A stretch of 64,000 nucleotides of DNA, taken from contig JADJNH010000005.1 in assembly GCA_016714365.1 (NCBI GenBank), positions 713,501-777,500 of the forward strand. Direction: 5' to 3'. Positions within the stretch are counted from its first letter, which is position 1; each line of letters starts with the position of its first letter. The translations under genes and the position numbers were made by a program. The notes beneath the pieces are model-generated. The model was not told where the DNA came from, ran no database searches, and was given only the letters and a program-made list of their open reading frames with translations. Shown piece by piece: positions 1-7,124 of this stretch. This DNA comes from Candidatus Vicinibacter affinis (GTDB lineage Bacteria > Bacteroidota > Bacteroidia > Chitinophagales > Saprospiraceae).

Positions 1-428
1 CCGGGAAGACAAGCACACCCTTCTTGTAATCTAATTTTTGAATCAGAAATTTGGATTCTGGTTCCTATGCTGTCCTCATGTCGTCTCGTCTTCATTTCAA
101 CTTGAGCAACAGAAGCAATTGAGGCAAGAGCTTCTCCTCTAAAACCTTTCGTTTGAATGGCAAAAAGATCCTCTGCAGATTTGATTTTGGAAGTTGCATG
201 GCGTTCAAATGACATTCTTGCATCGGTAGGTCCCATTCCACAACCATTGTCATTTACCTGAATTAAAAGTTTTCCTGCCTCTTTTACAAGCAGTTTAATT
301 TCACCGGCACCAGAGTCTACGGCATTGTCAAGCAGTTCTTTCACCACAGAGGCAGGTCTTTGAATGACCTCACCGGCTGCAATTTGGTTTACTACACCAT
401 CGGGCAAAAGTCTGATAAGGTCTGACAT
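1..428 (-). CDS. mutL: DNA mismatch repair protein MutL, N-terminal part (cut by window edge)
   Basis: About 142 codons are visible, starting at the ATG whose complement is at 426-428 and running off the left edge. The GHKL ATPase motifs of MutL appear in order: the N-box around ELLDNAVDSGA, the ATP-lid motif DNGCGM, then RHATSKI and GFRGEAL. In the family, MutL couples MutS mismatch recognition to strand excision and dimerises through this ATPase domain. The C-terminal dimerisation/endonuclease domain lies outside the window, so its CxHGRP-type endonuclease motif cannot be checked. The gene is divergent from purF, with about 400 nt of non-coding DNA between them. Confidence 0.95.
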   Translation of the reverse strand, partial: MSDLIRLLPDGVVNQIAAGEVIQRPASVVKELLDNAVDSGAGEIKLLVKEAGKLLIQVNDNGCGMGPTDARMSFERHATSKIKSAEDLFAIQTKGFRGEALASIASVAQVEMKTRRHEDSIGTRIQISDSKIRLQEGCACLP

Positions 429-541
429 ACTTGGATAACGAGGGCTTTAACTTGCAAATTTCTTTCAATCGGGGGTAATTGGAATCAGATTAACGTTCCC
501 AAAACACCATTCAAAGCATTTTTCAAAGGTCATAAAGAGTG

Positions 542-549
542 CAAATTTA
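542..549 (-). promoter_or_regulatory. Candidate mutL -7 box
   Basis: The minus strand reads TAAATTTG, matching the Bacteroidota -7 consensus TAnnTTTG. It would give a 5' leader of about 105 nt before mutL. No clear TTG -33 box stands at the usual 19-21 nt spacing, so this is only a candidate. Confidence 0.35.
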
Positions 550-788
550 GCCCAAAATAATAATAGGCCTTTAAAATTTGACTTCAAGACTGAAATGCCC
601 TTTAAATAATAAATTCAATAAAATCGTTTAGGATGATCTTCAAACTTAAAAATGAGAATATAAAGTTGATTTTCAATGGCAATTATTGACCTATAAAATC
701 TGGAACAGTATATTTCTATTGCATTCAGTTAAAATTTGTCAATAATCAAGAAATTGGATTATAAATGGCTCTTATACTGTTTTTCTTT

Positions 789-819
789 TTGCGTCGGTAA
801 CATAAATAGCTTAATTTTG
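789..819 (+). promoter_or_regulatory. purF promoter (TTG-N20-TAATTTTG)
   Basis: TTG at 789-791 is followed after 20 nt by TAATTTTG at 812-819, a close match to the Bacteroidota sigma-ABfr-type promoter. Transcription would begin around 825, only about 10 nt before the ATG at 835. This excludes the in-frame TTG start at 736 and fixes the purF start. Confidence 0.65.
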
Positions 820-834
820 TGCTGCCAAATCAAC

Positions 835-2727
835 ATGAGCGACCAAATTAAACACGAGTGCGGCCTGGCTTTTGTCCGCCTTCTTAAACCTCTCGAGTAC
901 TATCAGGAAAAGTATGGTACTGCATTCTACGGTCTTCAGAAACTCCAGCTTCTGATGCAGAAGCAAAGAAATCGAGGACAAGATGGGGCAGGAATGGCTA
1001 CTATTAAATTAAATACTCAACCTGGAGAAAAATATATTAGCAGAAGAAGGAGCAATGCGCCAAATTACCTTCAGGCCTTATTTGAAGGTGTTTACAGCCA
1101 TTTCAAGGATATTACATTAGAACAATCCAATGATGCTGTCTGGCTCAAAGAGAATAAACCTTTTATGGGTGAGGTTTTATTAGGGCATCTGCGGTACGGC
1201 ACCCATGGGGACAATAGTATTGCGACCGTTCATCCATTTATTCGCGAGAACAATTGGATCAGCAGAAATCTTGTTATTGCGGGGAATTTCAATATGACCA
1301 ATATTGAAGAACTGTTTGACAAATTGGTAAGTTTAGGACAATACCCTAAAGTAAAATCAGATACTGTAACTGTGATGGAGAAGATCGGACATTTCCTTGA
1401 CGAGGAGGTTCAGCATCTTTTTAACTGGTACAAACCCGAAGGTTACAATCAAGTTGAAATCAACCCATTGATTTTTGATAATCTTGATATCAGCAGGGTA
1501 TTAAAAAAGGCTACAAAGAAATTTGATGGAGGGTATGTGATGGCTGGAATGATTGGGCATGGAGATGCCTTCATCTTAAGAGACCCAAATGGCATCAGAC
1601 CGGCATTTTACTATCAGGATGAAGAAATAGTAGCAGTTGCATCTGAACGTCCTGCCTTGCAGACAGCCTTGGGGATCAGGCGGACAGAGGTTAATGAAAT
1701 AAAGCCCGGTAATGCTTTAATCATTAAACATCATGGAGAAGTTAAGGAAGTTTTGTGCCTGGAGCCTGGGGAGAAATTAAGTTGTTCATTTGAGCGAATA
1801 TATTTTTCAAGAGGCAATGATTATGACATTTACCAGGAGCGAAAAAACTTAGGTAGACAATTGGTTCCGGCAGTCATTGACGCGGTCAAAGGGGATTTGG
1901 AAAATACTGTTTTTTCATTCATTCCAAATACCTCTGAAACTGCATTTTATGGATTGGTTGAAGGGCTTCATGATTATATGAATGACCAAAAGGCAAAACA
2001 GATCAAAGCCTTGGGCCCGGAACCTTCTGCAAATGATATAAAGGAAATATTGGATAAAAAACCAAGGATTGAGAAGTTGGTAGTAAAGGATGATAAGATG
2101 CGAACTTTTATTGCCAATGACAATATTAGAGGTGGGTTGGTATCTCATGTATATGATGTAAGTTATGGAATCGTGAAGAATCATCAGGATACCCTGGTAG
2201 TTTTGGATGATTCCATTGTCAGGGGGACCACTTTACGGGACAGCATTATCAGGATATTGGCCACTTTAAAGCCAAAAAAGATCATTGTATTATCTTCTTC
2301 ACCGCAAATCCGTTTTCCTGATTGCTATGGTATAGACATGTCTCAAATAAATAAATTTGTGGCTTTCAAAGCACTTATTGATCTAATTCACAGGGATGAG
2401 AAGGAATACATACTAGAAGAAGCATATGATGAGTGTCTTGCGCAGAACTTGCAGCCCATGGAATATATTCAGAACGGTATCCAGAAATTGTATGATCATT
2501 ACAGTTATGAGGAAATATCTGCCAGAATTGGTGAAATGTTGACCCCGAAAGATCTTGGAATCCCGGTAGAAATCATTTTTCAGACACTTGAAGGTTTACA
2601 CAAGGCTATTCCTGACCATAAAGGGGATTGGTACTTTTCCGGAAAATATCCAACTCCGGGGGGAAACCGAGTAGTAAACAGAGCTTTCATTAATTTTATG
2701 GAGAAGAAAGATGTCAGAGCCTATTGA
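835..2727 (+). CDS. purF: Amidophosphoribosyltransferase (glutamine PRPP amidotransferase)
   Basis: This 630-aa protein catalyses the first committed step of purine synthesis, PRPP plus glutamine to phosphoribosylamine. The N-terminal Ntn-type glutaminase domain carries a Cys at residue 9 (HECGLAF), the likely nucleophile exposed by propeptide removal, and RNRGQDGAGM shortly after. The C-terminal phosphoribosyltransferase domain has the PRPP loop DDSIVRGTT near residues 457-465. The length is greater than E. coli PurF (about 505 aa), but long forms are what I expect in Bacteroidota. The reading frame extends upstream to 736, but the promoter lies inside that extension, so ATG 835 is chosen. 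purD lies about 53 kb away, so the pathway is not clustered. Confidence 0.9.
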   Translation: MSDQIKHECGLAFVRLLKPLEYYQEKYGTAFYGLQKLQLLMQKQRNRGQDGAGMATIKLNTQPGEKYISRRRSNAPNYLQALFEGVYSHFKDITLEQSNDAVWLKENKPFMGEVLLGHLRYGTHGDNSIATVHPFIRENNWISRNLVIAGNFNMTNIEELFDKLVSLGQYPKVKSDTVTVMEKIGHFLDEEVQHLFNWYKPEGYNQVEINPLIFDNLDISRVLKKATKKFDGGYVMAGMIGHGDAFILRDPNGIRPAFYYQDEEIVAVASERPALQTALGIRRTEVNEIKPGNALIIKHHGEVKEVLCLEPGEKLSCSFERIYFSRGNDYDIYQERKNLGRQLVPAVIDAVKGDLENTVFSFIPNTSETAFYGLVEGLHDYMNDQKAKQIKALGPEPSANDIKEILDKKPRIEKLVVKDDKMRTFIANDNIRGGLVSHVYDVSYGIVKNHQDTLVVLDDSIVRGTTLRDSIIRILATLKPKKIIVLSSSPQIRFPDCYGIDMSQINKFVAFKALIDLIHRDEKEYILEEAYDECLAQNLQPMEYIQNGIQKLYDHYSYEEISARIGEMLTPKDLGIPVEIIFQTLEGLHKAIPDHKGDWYFSGKYPTPGGNRVVNRAFINFMEKKDVRAY

Positions 2728-2823
2728 TTTGTCGTCTGCTTCATCCTATTTATCTTTAAAATACTGATAGAATTGCTGTGTAATAGAGATGAATAAAGTT
2801 CAGAATGATTTGTAATTCTCTTA

Positions 2824-3819
2824 TTAGGCCATATCTATTTCCGTGTTGTCTCCTATGTTATAACTTTGAGAACGGCCTTTAATTACGGCATCGTTACCGA
2901 TTATAGAATTCTGAAGAGTAACATTATCCAGAATGGTATAATTCCCAATTATTGCATCTTTAATTATGACACCTTCTATTTGAGCATGGTCTCCTATGGT
3001 TACATGAGGCCCAATAATTGAATTGGCAATGATGGAATTTTTGCCTATTTTAACAGGAGGTATAAAGATGACATGATTTGGAAGTGAGGATTCAGGGTGA
3101 GCTTCTGAATCACGATCAAGAAGTATTGCATTGGTGAGTAAGAGTTGTTCTTTTTTCCCACAGTCAAACCAGTTCTTAACTTCCATGACATCAAAGCGTT
3201 GCCCACATTCAATCATGTGCATCAATCCATCAGTAAGGTGAAATTCACCCCGTGTTCTTAAGTCATTGTCAATATTGTATTTTAATGAGTGAGACAGAAT
3301 ATCAAAATCCTTGATAAAATATAGTCCTACGATGGCAAGATTGGATTTAGGGATTTGTGGTTTTTCGATCAGTCTTTTAATGGTTCCATTTTCATGAAGT
3401 TCAACCACACCAAATGCTCGAGGGTCGTTAACTTTACGTACGGCAAGGGTATGGTGTTTGGAGTGCATCAGAACGTTAAGGTCGACATCAAGTATCGTGT
3501 CCCCTAATTGGATGAGAATTTCACTTCCGGGCGGAATTAGGTGTTTACATGTGTAGATGGCATGACCTAAGCCCATTCTCTCACCTTGAAAAATATATTC
3601 CCGGTTGATGTGGTTATAGTTTTCATCTAGGTATTCTTTAATTTTATCTCCCAAATACCCGATCACAAATATAAAATCTTTAATTCCGGCTTCAATCATA
3701 TGGTCCAGAATAAAGGCAATAATTGGTTTCCCTGCCACCGGGATCAGTGGTTTGGGCTGTGTATAGGTAAACGGGCGTAATTTGGTTCCTGCGCCTGCGA
3801 CTGGAATGATGGCCTTCAT
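2824..3819 (-). CDS. Sugar-1-phosphate nucleotidyltransferase with hexapeptide C-terminus
   Basis: The 331-aa protein starts with the NDP-sugar pyrophosphorylase signature MKAIIPVAGAGTKLRPFT, where Lys replaces the more common Arg of GTRLRP, followed by PKPLIPVAGKPI. After about residue 230 it changes to isoleucine-rich hexapeptide repeats (IGKNSIIANSIIG, IGDHAQIEG, IGNYTILDN), typical of a left-handed beta-helix. The family transfers a nucleotidyl group from NTP to a sugar-1-phosphate for polysaccharide or cell-wall precursors. The exact sugar and nucleotide (dTDP-glucose, UDP-glucose or UDP-GlcNAc type) cannot be decided here. An upstream in-frame ATG at 3837 would add six residues before the conserved start; ATG 3819 is preferred. 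It is convergent with purF. Confidence 0.8.
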   Translation of the reverse strand: MKAIIPVAGAGTKLRPFTYTQPKPLIPVAGKPIIAFILDHMIEAGIKDFIFVIGYLGDKIKEYLDENYNHINREYIFQGERMGLGHAIYTCKHLIPPGSEILIQLGDTILDVDLNVLMHSKHHTLAVRKVNDPRAFGVVELHENGTIKRLIEKPQIPKSNLAIVGLYFIKDFDILSHSLKYNIDNDLRTRGEFHLTDGLMHMIECGQRFDVMEVKNWFDCGKKEQLLLTNAILLDRDSEAHPESSLPNHVIFIPPVKIGKNSIIANSIIGPHVTIGDHAQIEGVIIKDAIIGNYTILDNVTLQNSIIGNDAVIKGRSQSYNIGDNTEIDMA

Positions 3820-4263
3820 GCAGAAAGGTAAGTGCAAAAACCGTACCTAAATTTGTTTAGAAGGTGAAGCACAATTGAATTTGATAAATTGAGGGATTAA
3901 GTAAATTCTCTAAGCCTTGCATTGTACTTGATTTATAAGACAAGTGGAATTTTGAAACGAATGACAATTCTGAATGGAACCAATTTGAATTCCTTTCGAC
4001 ACTTCAGCTCCTAAAACGACCACTATGTGTGAACAGACTTATTGAATTTATTGAGATTAGATCCTAACTACAAGAAAATTATTCTTAAACTTCCATTCAT
4101 GCTAATTTTTTGAGCATGTTTAATTTACAAAATGAAGCTTTTCAATTCTTGTATATAAAAATTTTACGACAAAAGATTCAAAATTGTTTTTTTTAAGGTT
4201 TGAGAATGAAACCAAACCGACCGAGAGAATAATACTGAACTATTTGAATGCTAATAATGCATA
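3820..4263. other. Intergenic region, no gene seen
   Basis: About 440 nt of AT-rich sequence between the nucleotidyltransferase start and the small minus-strand membrane protein. I find no convincing ORF, RNA or repeat. Confidence 0.5.
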
Positions 4264-4458
4264 TCAGGATTTAATATCTCTTTCCATATTTTCCAATTCC
4301 TGCTTAATTTTTTTTAAGCGGTCTGCTAAAGTGATTTCATTACTATCCTTTACACCTTTTTTTCTATCAGATATAAAACGTCCAAGCCCTGTACAGATAA
4401 AAAATCCAGAAATGTTGGAAATCAACATCCATAACAATCTTGTTTCAACTTCTCCCAT
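4264..4458 (-). CDS. Small single-pass membrane protein, unknown function
   Basis: The 64-aa product has one hydrophobic segment (LLWMLISNISGFFICTGLG, residues 8-26) followed by a charged tail rich in Lys and Glu that looks helical or coiled-coil. I do not recognise a family. It lies 53 nt downstream of an intrinsic terminator, which is itself preceded by a possible leader ORF on the same strand, so it may be the gene controlled by that structure. A plus-strand reading frame of 92 codons overlaps it but is less protein-like. The call is tentative because short ORFs in AT-rich DNA arise by chance. Confidence 0.45.
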   Translation of the reverse strand: MGEVETRLLWMLISNISGFFICTGLGRFISDRKKGVKDSNEITLADRLKKIKQELENMERDIKS

Positions 4459-4510
4459 ATGACCAATAAATTATTCCAACTCGTTTATTAAGTTAACCAA
4501 ATACAAAACA

Positions 4511-4538
4511 AAAAAGCCCCATCGATGTGATGAGGCTT
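4511..4538 (-). terminator. Intrinsic terminator on the minus strand
   Basis: On the minus strand AAGCCTCATC and GATGGGGCTT form a 10-bp stem with one A-C mismatch around a 5-nt loop (arms 4529-4538 and 4514-4523), followed by a T-tract with several more T-runs. The left arm can also pair with sequence at 4583-4590, so termination may be conditional. Confidence 0.65.
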
Positions 4539-4563
4539 ATATAATTTTAATTTTTAATTGAAT

Positions 4564-4644
4564 CTAAAAATATCCACAAACTAGCCTCATGAGTTTTTGC
4601 ATACACTCATGTTTTATCTGGCAATATTTGTTGATAATAATCAT
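4564..4644 (-). CDS. Candidate 26-aa leader peptide
   Basis: The ORF starts with ATG at 4644-4642, only a few bases after the candidate -7 box at 4656-4649, so the message would be nearly leaderless. It has three Cys codons and ends in CGYF before TAG at 4566-4564. The last third of the ORF overlaps the early hairpin and the antiterminator arm, so a ribosome stalled there would change which hairpin forms. There is no run of one amino acid that would name the sensed signal. It could also be a chance ORF within an sRNA. Confidence 0.35.
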   Translation of the reverse strand: MIIINKYCQIKHECMQKLMRLVCGYF

Positions 4645-4851
4645 GACGCAAAGGTAAACAATCTTTTTAAAGATTAAAGATTTTTATGATCAATTTTATG
4701 GGAATTATTTCTATTAATTTTATTAATGAAGAGTGTTTATTTTATGAAAAAGTAAATTGAATACAGAATCTAAAAAGTAAGAAAAATTTCAAATAAGCTG
4801 AATTCCCTATTTCATTTCATTGTTAATTCAACGGGCAATATTAATTTAAAC

Positions 4852-4859
4852 TATATTTG
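4852..4859 (+). promoter_or_regulatory. Candidate -7 box of the electron-transfer operon
   Basis: TATATTTG matches the Bacteroidota -7 consensus. The spacing to the nearest TTG (4820-4822) is too long for a standard -33. Transcription from here would start near 4866, which argues against the in-frame TTG at 4857 and for ATG 4914 as the start of the first gene. Confidence 0.45.
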
Positions 4860-4913
4860 CTATTGAAGGACTATAAAGGTAAAGTCTGCGTTATCAATTT
4901 ACAATTTGCATGT

Positions 4914-5783
4914 ATGTCTCCAGTTGCACATAAGATTTATATTTCCACTTTAGTGGCCATTGTAATAGTTTGCACAACCTTTCTAATTTTGTATGGAGCA
5001 TCCTATTATTCCACGAGTCTGGAAGAGCGATTTTATCATACAAATCATGCCCAATTGAAGCCAAGTGGGATTTATGGCCATGGGCTTGGCATAGTGGGAA
5101 CCTTGCTTATTTTGATTGGTGTATTTGGTTATATGATAAGAAAGAGGAAGAAGTCCTTGGCAAGGCTGGGTGCTTTGAAGTACTGGCTTGAATTTCACAT
5201 TTTCTTATGTACGCTTGGTCCAATTTTCGTTTTATTTCACACAGCATTTAAGTTTGGGGGAATTGTATCTATTAGTTTTTGGAGTATGGTGGCTGTTGTA
5301 GCCAGTGGGGTGGTGGGAAGATTTATCTACAAGCAGATACCCAGAACTATCCAGGGGCGGGAGCTCAGTTTGAATGAAATCAAAGAAATGAAAGATAAAA
5401 TTCAGGAAGAACTTCAACTGAATTTAGCAAATTCAAATGGTACCGGACTTAATTTGCAAATTTCAACCTTGCTTTTGGTAGAAAAGTCGGTGGTAGGTTC
5501 GTTGTCTGGTTTTTTTTCAAGGTATTTTTCTGAATTTGGCAAAGTCGCTGCAATTAATAGAAATTTAAAGGAATCAGGGATTCCTGCTGCACACAGAAAA
5601 AGCATGCTAAAGTTGATTAAGAATGAATTCGGGCTTGTGAGGAGGATTGAAAATCTGGTGCTAATGCAAAAGCTATTCAGGTATTGGCATGTGGCTCACC
5701 TTCCGTTTGCTTTAATTATGCTGATCATAATGGTTATACACGTGGCTGTTACCCTTGCTTTTGGATATAAATGGATATTTTAA
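4914..5783 (+). CDS. Di-heme b-type membrane cytochrome (ferric-reductase-like topology)
   Basis: The 289-aa protein has about five membrane segments: residues 8-32, 54-75, 91-113, 117-139 and 258-286. Two His pairs stand 14 residues apart on separate helices, H95/H109 in TM3 and H262/H276 in TM5. This is the spacing used to hold two stacked b hemes in ferric reductase/NOX and related cytochromes b. A long charged loop (about 140-255) joins TM4 and TM5. I do not recognise a named family; the b-heme assignment is inferred from the His geometry. It is the first gene of an operon with an Fe-S flavoprotein and two multiheme cytochromes, so it most likely carries electrons across the inner membrane. 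ATG 4914 is preferred because the -7 box overlaps the upstream TTG. Confidence 0.7.
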   Translation: MSPVAHKIYISTLVAIVIVCTTFLILYGASYYSTSLEERFYHTNHAQLKPSGIYGHGLGIVGTLLILIGVFGYMIRKRKKSLARLGALKYWLEFHIFLCTLGPIFVLFHTAFKFGGIVSISFWSMVAVVASGVVGRFIYKQIPRTIQGRELSLNEIKEMKDKIQEELQLNLANSNGTGLNLQISTLLLVEKSVVGSLSGFFSRYFSEFGKVAAINRNLKESGIPAAHRKSMLKLIKNEFGLVRRIENLVLMQKLFRYWHVAHLPFALIMLIIMVIHVAVTLAFGYKWIF

Positions 5784-5786
5784 TTG

Positions 5787-7124
5787 ATGGAAACACTGAT
5801 AGAAGAATTTCTGATTTATGGCTTTGCCGGGCTACTGGTAGTCTTGGTCTTATGGATATACTTAAGAAAACAAAAACAAGAGAGCATTCTTGTTGGGCAG
5901 AAAATTCAAAAAGCAATTGAAGAGGGCGTTCACGAACCGGTTTCTCTACATCCGGTAATTGATTTGAATACATGCATTAAAAGTGGAGCATGTTTGGAAG
6001 CTTGTCCCGAAGAGGATGTTTTAGGCATCCGAAATGGCAGGGCGACCTTAGTCAATGCCTCTCATTGTGTAGGACATGGCGCTTGTTTTCACGCTTGTCC
6101 GGTGGAGGCAATAAGTCTAAGAATTGGCACTGAAAAGAGAGGAGTTGAATTACCGCATGTCAATCAGAATTTTGAAACCAACGTAAGGGGAATATACATT
6201 GCAGGTGAACTTGGAGGGATGGGATTGATAAAAAATAGTGTTGAACAAGGGAAACAAGCCATGGACCATATTGCTCAATCGATTAATAAATCTCATAAAA
6301 ATGAATTTGATGTATTAATTATTGGGGCAGGTCCGGCTGGAATCTCAGCAAGTCTGCAGGCAAAAAAGCTGGGACTTAAAGCGGTGCTGCTCGAGCAAGA
6401 TTCCCTGGGAGGAACAGTTTTTAATTTTCCAAGGGCGAAAATTGTAATGACCGCACCTATGGAAATACCCTTATATGGTAAGGTTAAGTTTTTTCAAACA
6501 AGCAAGACTGAATTACTTACTATTTGGAAAGAAGTAATTGATAAGAATAGTATAGATATTAGAGAGAATACAAAAGTGGATGCAATCCATATGACAGAAT
6601 CTGGATTTGAAGTGCAATGTTCAGGTGAAATAAATTATATAACTAATAAGGTGTTGTTGGCTATAGGGAGAAGAGGGACCCCACGGAAACTAAATGTCGC
6701 AGGCGAATTGATGGAAAAAGTGGCTTATCGATTGTTGGAGCCAGAGCTTATTAGTGGTAAGGATGTGTTGGTGGTAGGTGGCGGAGACTCTGCTATAGAA
6801 AGCGCTTTATTGTTGGCCCCATCAAACAAAGTCACCTTATCATACCGGGGTGATAAATTCAGCCGATTAAAACCCTTGAATGCAGAGAACATACAGAAAG
6901 CTATACATGATAAAACCCTCGATGTTATTTTAGAATCCAATGTAATTGAAATATTGTCAGATCGGGTATTGATGAAAAAAGGTTCGGACCAACCAAGTTT
7001 TGAATTAAAGAATGATTTGGTCTATATATTTGCCGGAGGTGAACTTCCGACCCAGTTTCTTCAAAAAACCGGAATTGAAATAACCAAGCGATTCGGATAT
7101 ACTGTTAAATCACACCTAAAATGA
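5787..7124 (+). CDS. Membrane-anchored Fe-S / FAD / NAD(P)-dependent oxidoreductase
   Basis: The 445-aa product has an N-terminal membrane helix (residues 7-27) followed by RKQK, which puts the rest in the cytoplasm. A ferredoxin-like region has C63/C69/C73 and C94/C100/C104, each CxxxxxCxxxCP. The usual second Cys is replaced by Ser66 and His97. Next is a thioredoxin-reductase-like flavoprotein with the FAD loop IIGAGPAGIS (about 176-185) and the NAD(P) loop VVGGGDSAIES (about 327-337). The likely role is to take electrons from NAD(P)H, or give them back, and pass them through Fe-S to the adjacent cytochrome b. It starts 3 nt after the upstream stop and its TGA overlaps the ATG of the next gene, so translation is probably coupled. 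The direction of electron flow is not shown by sequence. Confidence 0.75.
   Translation: METLIEEFLIYGFAGLLVVLVLWIYLRKQKQESILVGQKIQKAIEEGVHEPVSLHPVIDLNTCIKSGACLEACPEEDVLGIRNGRATLVNASHCVGHGACFHACPVEAISLRIGTEKRGVELPHVNQNFETNVRGIYIAGELGGMGLIKNSVEQGKQAMDHIAQSINKSHKNEFDVLIIGAGPAGISASLQAKKLGLKAVLLEQDSLGGTVFNFPRAKIVMTAPMEIPLYGKVKFFQTSKTELLTIWKEVIDKNSIDIRENTKVDAIHMTESGFEVQCSGEINYITNKVLLAIGRRGTPRKLNVAGELMEKVAYRLLEPELISGKDVLVVGGGDSAIESALLLAPSNKVTLSYRGDKFSRLKPLNAENIQKAIHDKTLDVILESNVIEILSDRVLMKKGSDQPSFELKNDLVYIFAGGELPTQFLQKTGIEITKRFGYTVKSHLK

Larger units (their letters stand above)
429..834. other. Intergenic region between mutL and purF
   Basis: About 400 nt of AT-rich DNA between two divergent genes. 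It holds the candidate mutL -7 box and, at its right end, the purF promoter. I see no other gene, RNA or repeat in it. Confidence 0.6.
4505..4656 (-). promoter_or_regulatory. Attenuator-like leader (or short sRNA unit)
   Basis: Read on the minus strand, the -7 box TACCTTTG (4656-4649) is followed by a 26-codon ORF. Then come three mutually exclusive pairings: an early hairpin (4605-4611 with 4588-4594), an antiterminator pairing (4583-4590 with 4530-4537, 8 bp) and the terminator hairpin (4529-4538 with 4514-4523) with its T-tract. This is the geometry of a transcription attenuator. No good -33 box is seen. An independent sRNA of about 140 nt is the main alternative. The structures are seen in the sequence; the regulation is inferred. 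Confidence 0.5.

Noticed and set aside
736..834. Longer purF with 33 more residues
   Set aside because: The promoter lies inside this stretch and the residues precede the conserved Ntn-type Cys region.
4184..4462. 92-codon plus-strand frame
   Set aside because: No start signal, low-complexity composition, and it lies opposite a more protein-like small minus-strand gene.
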